IMG/VR virus record: IMGVR_UViG_3300009103_000014
Span: 1 to 64,000 of that record
Origin: a virus
DNA length: 64,000 bases
Reading direction: 5' to 3' (one strand)
A program made the position numbers and the translations under genes. How positions within the stretch are numbered: the first letter of the stretch is position 1; each line of letters begins with the position of its first letter. Positions 57,070 through 64,000 of this stretch are shown here, in pieces. The notes below the pieces were generated by a model. It did no database searches and was not told the DNA's origin. It saw nothing but the letters and a program-made list of their open reading frames with translations.

Positions 57070-57588
57070 CTATTTATTATCTTTTGTGTCATTTTTGCTA
57101 AGAATTCTCTCTAATAACTCGTTACGATTTAATATAGTTGCTTCGCCAGTTTCAGCACCATCACCTAGTTTACCCATATCACGGTCTATTCTAGCGTCTA
57201 AGGCCTTCTTACGAAGCTGTAATTCTACCATTTTTAGCTTTTTATCTATCTTAGCCTGCTTGGCATTCAATGTAATAGTTAACATTTTACTAGCTGTATC
57301 AAATATTTGTCCACTAAATCTAGCTTCTACGTTCATACCTAAGTCCATTAGGTTATTAAAAGAATCTTCTGCCTTGCCGGCAATTTCATCCATTTCTTTA
57401 TCATTTGCTGTTAAATTCTCAACTCCTGCCAATGCTGATTCAATAGTATCTACTTGTTTTAACTCTTTTTCTACTTTATCTACTGTTTCCAAAGACTTAT
57501 GTGGATCAACCTCTTCAGGGAGAGCTGTACTATCATCTTTATCTACATTGGGGGCTATATTTAGAAGCTCTTCTAGTTTTTTTGTCAT
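57070..57588 (-). CDS. 16: Terminase small subunit gp16
   Basis: A 172-residue, mostly helical protein with the gp16 pattern: acidic N-terminus, central long helices (MDEIAGKAEDSFNNLMDLG; ARFSGQIFDTASKMLTITLNAK) that assemble into a ring, and a charged helical C-terminus. It recognises DNA and stimulates gp17 ATPase. Located one gene upstream of the structural-region protein and two from gp17 in the packaging module, as in related phages. A late promoter for the next gene overlaps its stop. Confidence 0.82.
   Translation of the reverse strand: MTKKLEELLNIAPNVDKDDSTALPEEVDPHKSLETVDKVEKELKQVDTIESALAGVENLTANDKEMDEIAGKAEDSFNNLMDLGMNVEARFSGQIFDTASKMLTITLNAKQAKIDKKLKMVELQLRKKALDARIDRDMGKLGDGAETGEATILNRNELLERILSKNDTKDNK
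57071..57077 (-). promoter_or_regulatory. Late promoter element for 56492-57046 gene
   Basis: ATAAATA on the minus strand overlapping the gp16 stop codon, 25-31 bases before the chosen ATG. Confidence 0.5.
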
Positions 57589-57616
57589 GTTTAAACCTTA
57601 TTAGTAATAAAGGTAT

Positions 57617-58063
57617 TTAGCGACGGCGTTTTCCTTGATGAAACAAATCGTTTTCTGTTACTACCCTAAAACGTATACCTTTTTGTTTACACCAGGCTGT
57701 TGCGGCCTCCCATTTAGCCATATTTTGTACTACAGCCATTTGTCTATTTTTACTTTTACCAGCGGCTTCCATTGTGGATTGGTTACTAGGTTTAATTTCA
57801 ACTACTTCAGTTCTTTTCTTACCTTTAGCATCTTGATACTGTACAAAAAAATCTGGTACATAAGTTGTTGTTTTACCAGTTAAAGGATTTTTATAAGGAA
57901 TTCGTACAGCTTCACTGGCCCAGCCTATAACACCGTGACTATTATCACAAAACGTCATAAAAGCGTGTTCCCAGCTTGATCTATAAATTGGTGTTTTTGT
58001 GCCGGCGTATTTGTCTGGATTCTTTAATGTGTATCGACCGCGGGCAACTCCCTTGCCTATCAT
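57617..58063 (-). CDS. 4: Head completion protein gp4 (nuclease-like)
   Basis: A 148-residue basic protein of the T4 gp4 (gp50/gp65-type) head-completion family, with an endonuclease-like core: YRSSWEHAFMTFCD, YVPDFFVQY (D of the PD motif) and VEIKPSNQ (E-x-K), a PD-(D/E)XK arrangement, and a C-terminal VVTENDLF. Required to close filled heads in T4. ATGA junction with the upstream gene. Confidence 0.88.
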   Translation of the reverse strand: MIGKGVARGRYTLKNPDKYAGTKTPIYRSSWEHAFMTFCDNSHGVIGWASEAVRIPYKNPLTGKTTTYVPDFFVQYQDAKGKKRTEVVEIKPSNQSTMEAAGKSKNRQMAVVQNMAKWEAATAWCKQKGIRFRVVTENDLFHQGKRRR

Positions 58064-58443
58064 TCAATGATGTTCCTTAATACATTTGGGTTTGCTGTTC
58101 TAGAATTAGCGTATCCTAAGACACTAGTTTTTATTCTATAACTGTTTATAATAGCTATTAAATTTTTTTGTACGTCGTTAATATTTTCTGATTCTAATCT
58201 TTCTATTAAAGACATTATATCATATCCACCATTATAAGCAATCTCAAACAGACTATCTGTTAATGTACTTGCTGTTGTTTGATCATCATTTGTTTTTCTT
58301 AAAAAGAAAGATTTAACTGCTTGATGTTGTGCGGCATCAATAGATATATTTTGATTAAAATATCCATTAAAAAAATCTACTGTTTTTTCTTTTGATTCTA
58401 CGTTTTGATCTACGTTTGTACTAGCATATAAATTCTCAGCCAT
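58060..58443 (-). CDS. Conserved structural-region protein
   Basis: A 127-residue soluble helical protein (MAENLYASTNVDQNVESKEK start; middle DAAQHQAVKSFFLRKT, LFEIAYNGGYDIMSLIERL). The pattern is conserved in T4-like marine phages between the tube-like gene and gp4; a neck or baseplate-wedge role is possible by position. TAATG and ATGA junctions on either side. Confidence 0.7.
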   Translation of the reverse strand: MAENLYASTNVDQNVESKEKTVDFFNGYFNQNISIDAAQHQAVKSFFLRKTNDDQTTASTLTDSLFEIAYNGGYDIMSLIERLESENINDVQKNLIAIINSYRIKTSVLGYANSRTANPNVLRNIIE

Positions 58444-59993
58444 TATTCACCTGCCTCTGGAGTCCAAGTACTAGAATTATTCTTTTTAACAATATATGGT
58501 TCGCCGTCAATTTCTGCTAGTTCTGAACCTTTAGCAATTGATTGTCCTGTATAAGCTGTAGCGTCTTGATGAGGATTACTTGCTGTTCCGTATGTTGTGC
58601 TTCTCGAAGAAGCAGACGAAGAACTTAATTGTGTGTTTACTTCACCTTTACTAGTTGTTGCTCCACCTAATGTGTTTATTATTGTACCTGCGGCCGCACC
58701 AGCAATAACTCCTTTAACCATTCCTTTAATATCACCGTCCATGATAGCACCTGCGGCGGCTCCAACAATAAGAGATTTAGTCATTGTACTCATATTAAAT
58801 CCTGATTGTACTCTGCTATTTCCACCTTCTGGAACTCCCATTCCACCAAACTCCATCCCGCCAGCACTAGCAACTGATCCAGCACCACCACTCGCGTCAG
58901 CTTGTAAGTACGCCATTGGGCCAGCGGCAAACGGTTGTGTACCTTGAACAGCATTTCCGTCTTCACCAGTAACTGTGCCTGTGCCTGTTATAAAATTCGT
59001 TTTAGGTAATGGGTTAAATTTTCTTGCGACGCTTTGACCGGCTGATCCTGGGAAGGCAAATGGATTTTCACCTTTTAATGCTTTACGAACTCCCTGACTT
59101 ATTTCAGAATTTACAAAACTTTTTAAATCAACATTTTGGAAATTTTGAAATGTTCTTAAACCTTGTATTGCGGCACTTCCAAATTTTCCTGAAGCTAAAT
59201 CCTGAGACATTTGTCCAGTAGCATCAAATAAACCGCCTACACCAAATAATGATGTTGTACCTCCGCCTTCTGGCGACAATGGACTTGCTTTTTTATCATA
59301 GTGTAAATCACCAAAGCCTGTCGGCGAACCTACACCACCAATAAAACCAGTAGCATATTTTACAAGTTCATATTCAACTTGCATTATATTTTCTAATACA
59401 TCACTTTGACTATGATCATGACTGTCATGATTATAATTTGTTAGTAATGGATTAATTAATGTGTATTCTGTAAACTTTTTACCGTATATACTATAAATTC
59501 TTATATCATCAAAAAACGGTTCGTGATTTGCTCTTTCATAACCAAACATTCTAGCAACTCTAGGGCCATATGTATCTTTATACCTATAAGTAGCGAAATT
59601 TTCATATGCTTGATCAGTATAGTAATAATCCATGTAAGCATACCACATATTTCGTGATATGTCTGCCATATCATCGTGTATTCGTATGTTTATAGGATTA
59701 AAATTTAATTTAGATTGAATATTTCTGACACGATTGTATTGATTCATCTGAGTTGTGTCAAAAGTGTATGTTGGTAATTCAACTGATTTTACCAACATAC
59801 TTATTTCTCTTTTTGTTTCGTCTTTTACTATAGCCGCCGCTGTTGGCGACAAGTTAAACACGACATAAAATAAAAACTTTTGCTTCGGTGCTAACCTAAA
59901 ATTACCATCTCTAAAAGTTCTAGAGGCGTGTTGGTAATCTCTTATAGCTTTCCGACCGGTTAAGGCATTAAGAAAAGCGTTCATGCTCCCCAT
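58443..59993 (-). CDS. Tail-tube-fold structural protein (gp54/gp48-like?) with Gly-rich C-terminus
   Basis: A 516-residue protein. Residues 35-170 (PKQKFLFYVVFNLS, MLVKSVELPTYTF, NPINIRIHDD) follow the same strand pattern as the neighbouring gp19 tube protein, so this probably has a tube-like domain, as do the T4 tube-initiator/cap proteins gp54 and gp48. Residues 230-480 are Gly/Ala/Ser-rich with a hydrophobic Gly-zipper stretch (VGAAAGAIMDGDIKGMVKG region), possibly a membrane-interacting or tape-like tail. Start ATG 59993, or ATG 59984 with GGGAG very close. Confidence 0.72.
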   Translation of the reverse strand: MGSMNAFLNALTGRKAIRDYQHASRTFRDGNFRLAPKQKFLFYVVFNLSPTAAAIVKDETKREISMLVKSVELPTYTFDTTQMNQYNRVRNIQSKLNFNPINIRIHDDMADISRNMWYAYMDYYYTDQAYENFATYRYKDTYGPRVARMFGYERANHEPFFDDIRIYSIYGKKFTEYTLINPLLTNYNHDSHDHSQSDVLENIMQVEYELVKYATGFIGGVGSPTGFGDLHYDKKASPLSPEGGGTTSLFGVGGLFDATGQMSQDLASGKFGSAAIQGLRTFQNFQNVDLKSFVNSEISQGVRKALKGENPFAFPGSAGQSVARKFNPLPKTNFITGTGTVTGEDGNAVQGTQPFAAGPMAYLQADASGGAGSVASAGGMEFGGMGVPEGGNSRVQSGFNMSTMTKSLIVGAAAGAIMDGDIKGMVKGVIAGAAAGTIINTLGGATTSKGEVNTQLSSSSASSRSTTYGTASNPHQDATAYTGQSIAKGSELAEIDGEPYIVKKNNSSTWTPEAGE

Positions 59994-59999
59994 GGCGCC

Positions 60000-60626
60000 T
60001 TACCCCGTAATAACTTGTCCTGCCGCTCTAGCCACTGCCGCGCCTATACCTGCTCCGCCGGCTCCAGCTGGTAATTGTACCGCATTATCAAATCTAATTG
60101 ACATAGTAACACTTGCTGGTTCTGATGAAGCATAGTTCAAGTCATTGTAATTAACATTCTCAATATAACAACCATATAGTTCCCACTCTTCTAATGAAGT
60201 AGGAGCAGATGATCCGTTACCGCCATCTAATAGCTCAAATCTTGTTAAGAACTTATAATCAATACCAGCTGAAGCTGATGCTTGTTCCATGAAGTCAAAT
60301 TGCTTCTGAACTTGCTCGCCTACTAGTTTTGATACATTACTTGAAACGTCATCTCTTATATTAACTGTAACGGGGTCCCACGTATGTTTCCCAATTATAT
60401 TAATCTTAGAGTTATAAACATCTACAGGAATTTGCTCAAAGTTAACGCTTGGACGGGTTACATCCATAACCTGTTTTGTAAGTTCTGCTCTTGAAGTAGA
60501 TACTCCAAAATTCTCAAAACTCACTCTAAAGCGATATTTAAGTTTTGGCATAAGCAGACCTTGTGAACTTGCACTTTGTCCGCCTGCTAGTGGAACAGTA
60601 AACTTGTTTAATGAACTTACTGACAT
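60000..60626 (-). CDS. 19: Tail tube protein gp19
   Basis: A 208-residue major tail-tube subunit: MPKLKYRFRVSFENFG, the strand pattern PSVNFEQIPVDVYNSKINI, TWDPVTVNIRDDVSSNV and a C-terminal Gly/Ala-rich tail. Polymerises on the baseplate to form the tube inside the sheath. Just downstream of gp18 and with its own late promoter (60652-60658) and SD GGAGAC. Confidence 0.93.
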   Translation of the reverse strand: MSVSSLNKFTVPLAGGQSASSQGLLMPKLKYRFRVSFENFGVSTSRAELTKQVMDVTRPSVNFEQIPVDVYNSKINIIGKHTWDPVTVNIRDDVSSNVSKLVGEQVQKQFDFMEQASASAGIDYKFLTRFELLDGGNGSSAPTSLEEWELYGCYIENVNYNDLNYASSEPASVTMSIRFDNAVQLPAGAGGAGIGAAVARAAGQVITG

Positions 60627-60651
60627 TTGTACGTCTCCTTTATTATAATAT

Positions 60652-60658
60652 TATTTAT
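60652..60658 (-). promoter_or_regulatory. Late promoter element for gp19
   Basis: ATAAATA on the minus strand, 26-32 bases before the gp19 ATG, directly after the sheath-gene hairpin. Confidence 0.65.
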
Positions 60659-60676
60659 CATATCTTTCGACCTATA

Positions 60677-60701
60677 AATTAGGCGGCATAACCGCCTAAT
60701 T
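60677..60701 (-). terminator. Hairpin/terminator after tail sheath gene
   Basis: 10-bp perfect stem AATTAGGCGG/CCGCCTAATT with a 5-base loop; extends by one more A-T pair. Followed by TATAGG rather than a long T-tract. Confidence 0.75.
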
Positions 60702-60717
60702 TAATTGATTCAATTAA

Positions 60718-63700
60718 TTATACCCCTGATATAGACCCAGTATTCTGTATTCTTACTGGAATGTATATAAACTCAACACTCTTAACAGGTTCAACAGCAA
60801 CGTCAATATATAATTCGTTTCTATCTATTCTGTCTGATGTGTTATTAGTTTCATCACAAACTACCAAGTAGTCGTATAATCCACGTTTAGCAACCAAGTC
60901 ATTCATTAGTGACTCAACAACACCTTTAACTTCATCTCTAGTTAACTTGTCGTTTGGTTCAAATACAAATGGTTTTGTAATTTCGCCTAGTCTTTCTCTA
61001 ATATAAGCTACTAATCTAGCAACGTTAATTCTGTCTAACGCTGAAGCAGAGCTATGTCTTGTTTTGTTACCAAAGTTTAATATACCTACACCTGGGAAAA
61101 ATGATATAGGATTAATTTTATTTTCATATAACGTATCTCTTAAAGATTCTCTAATACCTACAGTTTGGAATTCACCTGTCGCTTTGTCAATGTGACCCAA
61201 TGCTGTAGCATTATCTACGCCACCTCGTCTAGTACCAGCTGGAGCAAACCAAGGAAAACTAGCATCATCTGAACGTAATATTGTTCTCAATGCCATGTGT
61301 GTAGGCGGAACAACAACTTTGTTTCCGTCTAAGTCTGTTGTGTTACCCGCTGGATAAAACACACCTTGATAAGTGTCTGCTGTAACTAGTCCATCTTCAT
61401 CATTGTCAATAGCTAATTTAGTATTACTAGCCCAGTTCTGAATATCAGTACTATTTGGTGCTAATCTAAATGGAGCATCTCCAAGAATAAAGCCAGTGTT
61501 ACGTCTTTCATTATTAAGAGCTACTAGGTTAGCCATAAGTTCTGGATATCCAGGAGCAACTAATAAGTTAAAGTTACGTTGTTCTTCACGAATCTCTGCT
61601 GATGTTTTAACAGCTGACTTCATAGCTGATACAACAACGTTACGTTGAGCAAATCTGCCCATAAACGGTGAACCATCATTTTTCAATCCTGAAGTTGTTA
61701 CCCAAGCATTTGTTTCTGTAGGTAAAGTTTCACCTGCGAAATCAGTAGCATTAAAGTAACTCTTAGTATATTTTTTAACACAATTCGAGCTTCTTCTTAA
61801 GTTATATGCTAGTGTGCCTTTTGGATATAAGGCGGCACTTGGAGCATCTAAGTCTAAGTAGTCACTCTTTAACAATGTTTTTGTTGATGTCATTGATGAT
61901 GTTGTTACATCATCAGTACCACTATCATGGAATCTAAAGTCAGCAAATACAATACCATCTTCAGTAGTTTGGTCAGCATTATCAATCAATACCCATTTAT
62001 CTTCACCAGATACACTTTCGTATCTGTTAAGTTTAGGATAAGCATCTAAATCTGAACTGTCTAACCATAAGTCACCATATACCAATGCTGTCTTATCTGA
62101 CTGGGCTGTGGGCTCACTTGCTGAAACAATTACACCATTTGGTGAAGTGTTTGACAAGTTAAAACCTCTAGCATCAGAAGTAACATTTTGGTAACCTTTC
62201 CAAGCTGACCCATCATGTATCATTACATCAACTTCATCTACAGCCGCACTAAACCAAAGTCTTCCATCTGCTGGATCGCTAGTTGGTTGTGTGTTTGAAG
62301 CTGTATATGTGTAAGTTTTCCAATTTGATATAATAAGATCACTGTTATTACCTGATCTTACTGTATCGTCGTCTGTACTAATACCAGCGTCAGCTATCGG
62401 AGTACCACTTGTATCTTTAACTACAATAACACCACCTAAATCATGTGTTAAAGTAATTTTATTAGTAGTAGTATCTCTTGATACTGATAAATTGGAAATG
62501 TTTTTAGCTGTTAAGTCTGCTACAAACGTTTCAGCAGTTGTACCACTCATAGTAACTGTTACTGCCGCTGGTAAAGTTGCTGTCTTATCTGAAACTTGAA
62601 TTGTGAACGTTTCAGACGCTGTAAAGCTAGGACTATCAACACCGCTCGCTGTAGTAACTCCTTTGGCGTGTCTAGTATAGAATCTATATCCTACTCTTCC
62701 GTTGTCTGCTGGATCGTATTTTACATACATAGTATCAGCTTCAACATTTAATCCGCCGCCTGCTTTATCTAAACCAAAGTTAGCTGATTGATCATTTTGA
62801 TAAATCGGAGCTGTTAACGTTTCAAATAAAGAAGTATTAGAGTTATATTTTTTCAAACTAACATTAGCACCTAAGTTAGGTGTAGTAGTTTTAATCCACA
62901 TAGCACCACTTGGTCTAGTGTAAGTATCTGCTGTTTTCCATTCAGGTACGCTAGTGTGAGCCGCTACTGTTAAAATAGGGCCATAATAAGTACCAGCAGT
63001 TAACCCACAGACTGTGAGGATTGTACCTGTGCCGTTCGCTAGTACGATTGTAGCATTAGCTGTTGAATCTCCACCTGATGAACTATCAGCATAAATCTGT
63101 AATTTGTTATTAACTACATCAGCAGTAACTCCAGTTAATGAAGCACCGTTAATATCTGATGCCATTGTAGTAACTGTAGTTCCTGAAGCTGTAACAACAT
63201 TACCATTAATAGAAATTGTATTACCAGCAACAATAGTTGGTGAACTTTCTGTTCCTGCTATTGTTGGGAATGATTTCTGCCAAGTAGATGTTCCAACTTG
63301 TGTCCAAGCATTGTTAGACTTTTTGTAAAATAACGGGTTTTGTGTATTAGTAGCATCAATGGCGTAATCGCCTATTGATCCAAAAGCCGCTTTAGGAACT
63401 GAACCGGAAATATCATTTGAATCTGTAATAACTTTTGGTACTTTGTTTTCGAACTTCTGTGTAGAAGCATTCCAAACTTGGACACCAAATAATGTTTTAC
63501 TAGTATCAAACCATTGTGTATTTGCCGCTGGTGTTCCTGTAGGTCTTCCAGCTGATGTAATTATTTCTGATAAATCTACATCTGCTCTTAATACATAAGC
63601 TCTGTTACTAACACCTAATACGCTGTAGGCCGCTAATAATCCGTACTCGTTTGGTTCAATACCATGTAACGGAGTACCACTTGTATTCTTATAAAAATTA

Positions 63701-63918
63701 GGCTCACCGTAGGTTGTCACCAACTCTCTTTGAGACCCAATTAAATATGTTTTTTCTGCATTTGCTTTAGTAGTACCTGCCGCCGTTGCGGTGCTTGTAC
63801 CACTAGTTTTGTCTTGGGCTGTGGCGATAACAATTAACGGAATCGTTCCAACTGCCGTTGGAGCGTATTGCGATTCGTCTGTTACACTAACCTGTATGCC
63901 CGGTGATATAAGTGCCAT
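60718..63918 (-). CDS. 18: Tail sheath protein gp18, enlarged
   Basis: A 1066-residue contractile sheath subunit. N-terminal ALISPGIQVSVTDESQY and PTAVGTIPLIVIATAQDK, and the C-terminal 400 residues (NLLVAPGYPELM, FFPGVGILNFGNKTR, LNRINVARLVAYIRERL-type block, FIYIPVRI) are canonical gp18. T4 gp18 has 659 residues; here the middle (about 150-640) is a long beta-rich insertion with Ig/Big-like Thr/Ser repeats (for example FTASETFTIQVSDKTATL). SD GAGG; a GTAAATA late-promoter variant lies at 63963-63969. Confidence 0.92.
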   Translation of the reverse strand: MALISPGIQVSVTDESQYAPTAVGTIPLIVIATAQDKTSGTSTATAAGTTKANAEKTYLIGSQRELVTTYGEPNFYKNTSGTPLHGIEPNEYGLLAAYSVLGVSNRAYVLRADVDLSEIITSAGRPTGTPAANTQWFDTSKTLFGVQVWNASTQKFENKVPKVITDSNDISGSVPKAAFGSIGDYAIDATNTQNPLFYKKSNNAWTQVGTSTWQKSFPTIAGTESSPTIVAGNTISINGNVVTASGTTVTTMASDINGASLTGVTADVVNNKLQIYADSSSGGDSTANATIVLANGTGTILTVCGLTAGTYYGPILTVAAHTSVPEWKTADTYTRPSGAMWIKTTTPNLGANVSLKKYNSNTSLFETLTAPIYQNDQSANFGLDKAGGGLNVEADTMYVKYDPADNGRVGYRFYTRHAKGVTTASGVDSPSFTASETFTIQVSDKTATLPAAVTVTMSGTTAETFVADLTAKNISNLSVSRDTTTNKITLTHDLGGVIVVKDTSGTPIADAGISTDDDTVRSGNNSDLIISNWKTYTYTASNTQPTSDPADGRLWFSAAVDEVDVMIHDGSAWKGYQNVTSDARGFNLSNTSPNGVIVSASEPTAQSDKTALVYGDLWLDSSDLDAYPKLNRYESVSGEDKWVLIDNADQTTEDGIVFADFRFHDSGTDDVTTSSMTSTKTLLKSDYLDLDAPSAALYPKGTLAYNLRRSSNCVKKYTKSYFNATDFAGETLPTETNAWVTTSGLKNDGSPFMGRFAQRNVVVSAMKSAVKTSAEIREEQRNFNLLVAPGYPELMANLVALNNERRNTGFILGDAPFRLAPNSTDIQNWASNTKLAIDNDEDGLVTADTYQGVFYPAGNTTDLDGNKVVVPPTHMALRTILRSDDASFPWFAPAGTRRGGVDNATALGHIDKATGEFQTVGIRESLRDTLYENKINPISFFPGVGILNFGNKTRHSSASALDRINVARLVAYIRERLGEITKPFVFEPNDKLTRDEVKGVVESLMNDLVAKRGLYDYLVVCDETNNTSDRIDRNELYIDVAVEPVKSVEFIYIPVRIQNTGSISGV

Positions 63919-64000
63919 TTTTTGTCCTCACTAATAAGTTTGTTATATCTTTTTTATAAGTGTATTTACCAATAATGTTGAAAAAGGCTCTAAATAAAAG

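Noticed and set aside
57059-57604. 181-codon plus-strand frame across gp16
   Set aside because: Low-complexity Ser/Leu/Phe mirror of the acidic/helical gp16 coding strand; no SD or promoter.
1-64000. tRNA genes, CRISPR arrays, insertion sequences, attachment sites
   Set aside because: No cloverleaf-like segment, regularly spaced repeat, transposase or flanking direct repeat was noticed; gaps between genes are too short for most of these.

Overview
The window is a contiguous piece of the genome of a lytic, T4-like marine myovirus (tailed dsDNA phage with a contractile tail). By eye it is about two-thirds A+T, very gene-dense, almost entirely coded on the minus strand, and full of ATGA, TAATG and TAAAATG gene junctions. 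T4 core genes are recognisable: nrdA (partial), uvsW, thyX, uvsY, uvsX, gene 32, and terminase/head/tail genes 17, 16, 4, 19 and 18. There are no photosynthesis genes. The accessory genes (FdxA-type ferredoxin, tripartite tricarboxylate transporter genes, an AapJ-like amino-acid binding protein) look alphaproteobacterial, so a SAR11/Pelagibacter-type or related alphaproteobacterial host is the most likely inference. No tRNA, rRNA, CRISPR array or insertion sequence was seen, and no gap between genes reaches 300 bases.

Layout: 1-4.7 kb holds partial nrdA, a tail-fibre pair and a RecB-like exonuclease. 4.8-16.8 kb is a block of small, mostly structural or unknown late genes. It includes a probable -1 frameshift fusion to a P-loop kinase, a radical SAM enzyme, a ligase-like DUF6267-type protein and, alone on the plus strand, a class 3 lipase. 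16.9-26.6 kb holds ferredoxin, a miniature DnaE-like palm protein, a C2H2 zinc-finger protein, UvsW with a HARP-like partner, a secreted polysaccharide lyase, an AAA ATPase and an MTA/SAH-type nucleosidase. 26.7-30.5 kb is a plus-strand operon with a 2-oxoglutarate oxygenase and three related proteins of unknown function. 30.5-41.1 kb is a glycan/nucleotide-sugar island with FkbM methyltransferases, glycosyltransferases, cupins, a cytidylyltransferase-cupin fusion and a kinase-like protein, and it also carries thyX. 41.1-44.5 kb is the recombination block uvsY-uvsX-32. 44.5-52 kb encodes a methyltransferase, sulfotransferase-like proteins and an envelope/transport cluster (TctC, TctA, a 46-aa membrane protein, an AapJ-like lipoprotein, cysteine-rich exported proteins). 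52-64 kb is the terminase/head/tail module, ending with an oversized tail sheath.

Regulation: two promoter classes are visible. Near-consensus sigma70 promoters (TTGAC(A/T/C)-N16/17-TATAAT-like) precede the exonuclease, a 53-aa membrane protein, a conserved protein downstream of uvsW, the AAA ATPase, the nucleosidase, thyX and gene 32. An ATAAATA element, like the T4 late promoter, lies upstream of structural genes, the lipase, the oxygenase operon and gene 32. Strong intrinsic hairpins separate several units. Together the genes suggest a phage that makes its own recombination and nucleotide-synthesis machinery, remodels surface glycans, and may boost host uptake of carboxylates and amino acids and host electron transfer during infection.
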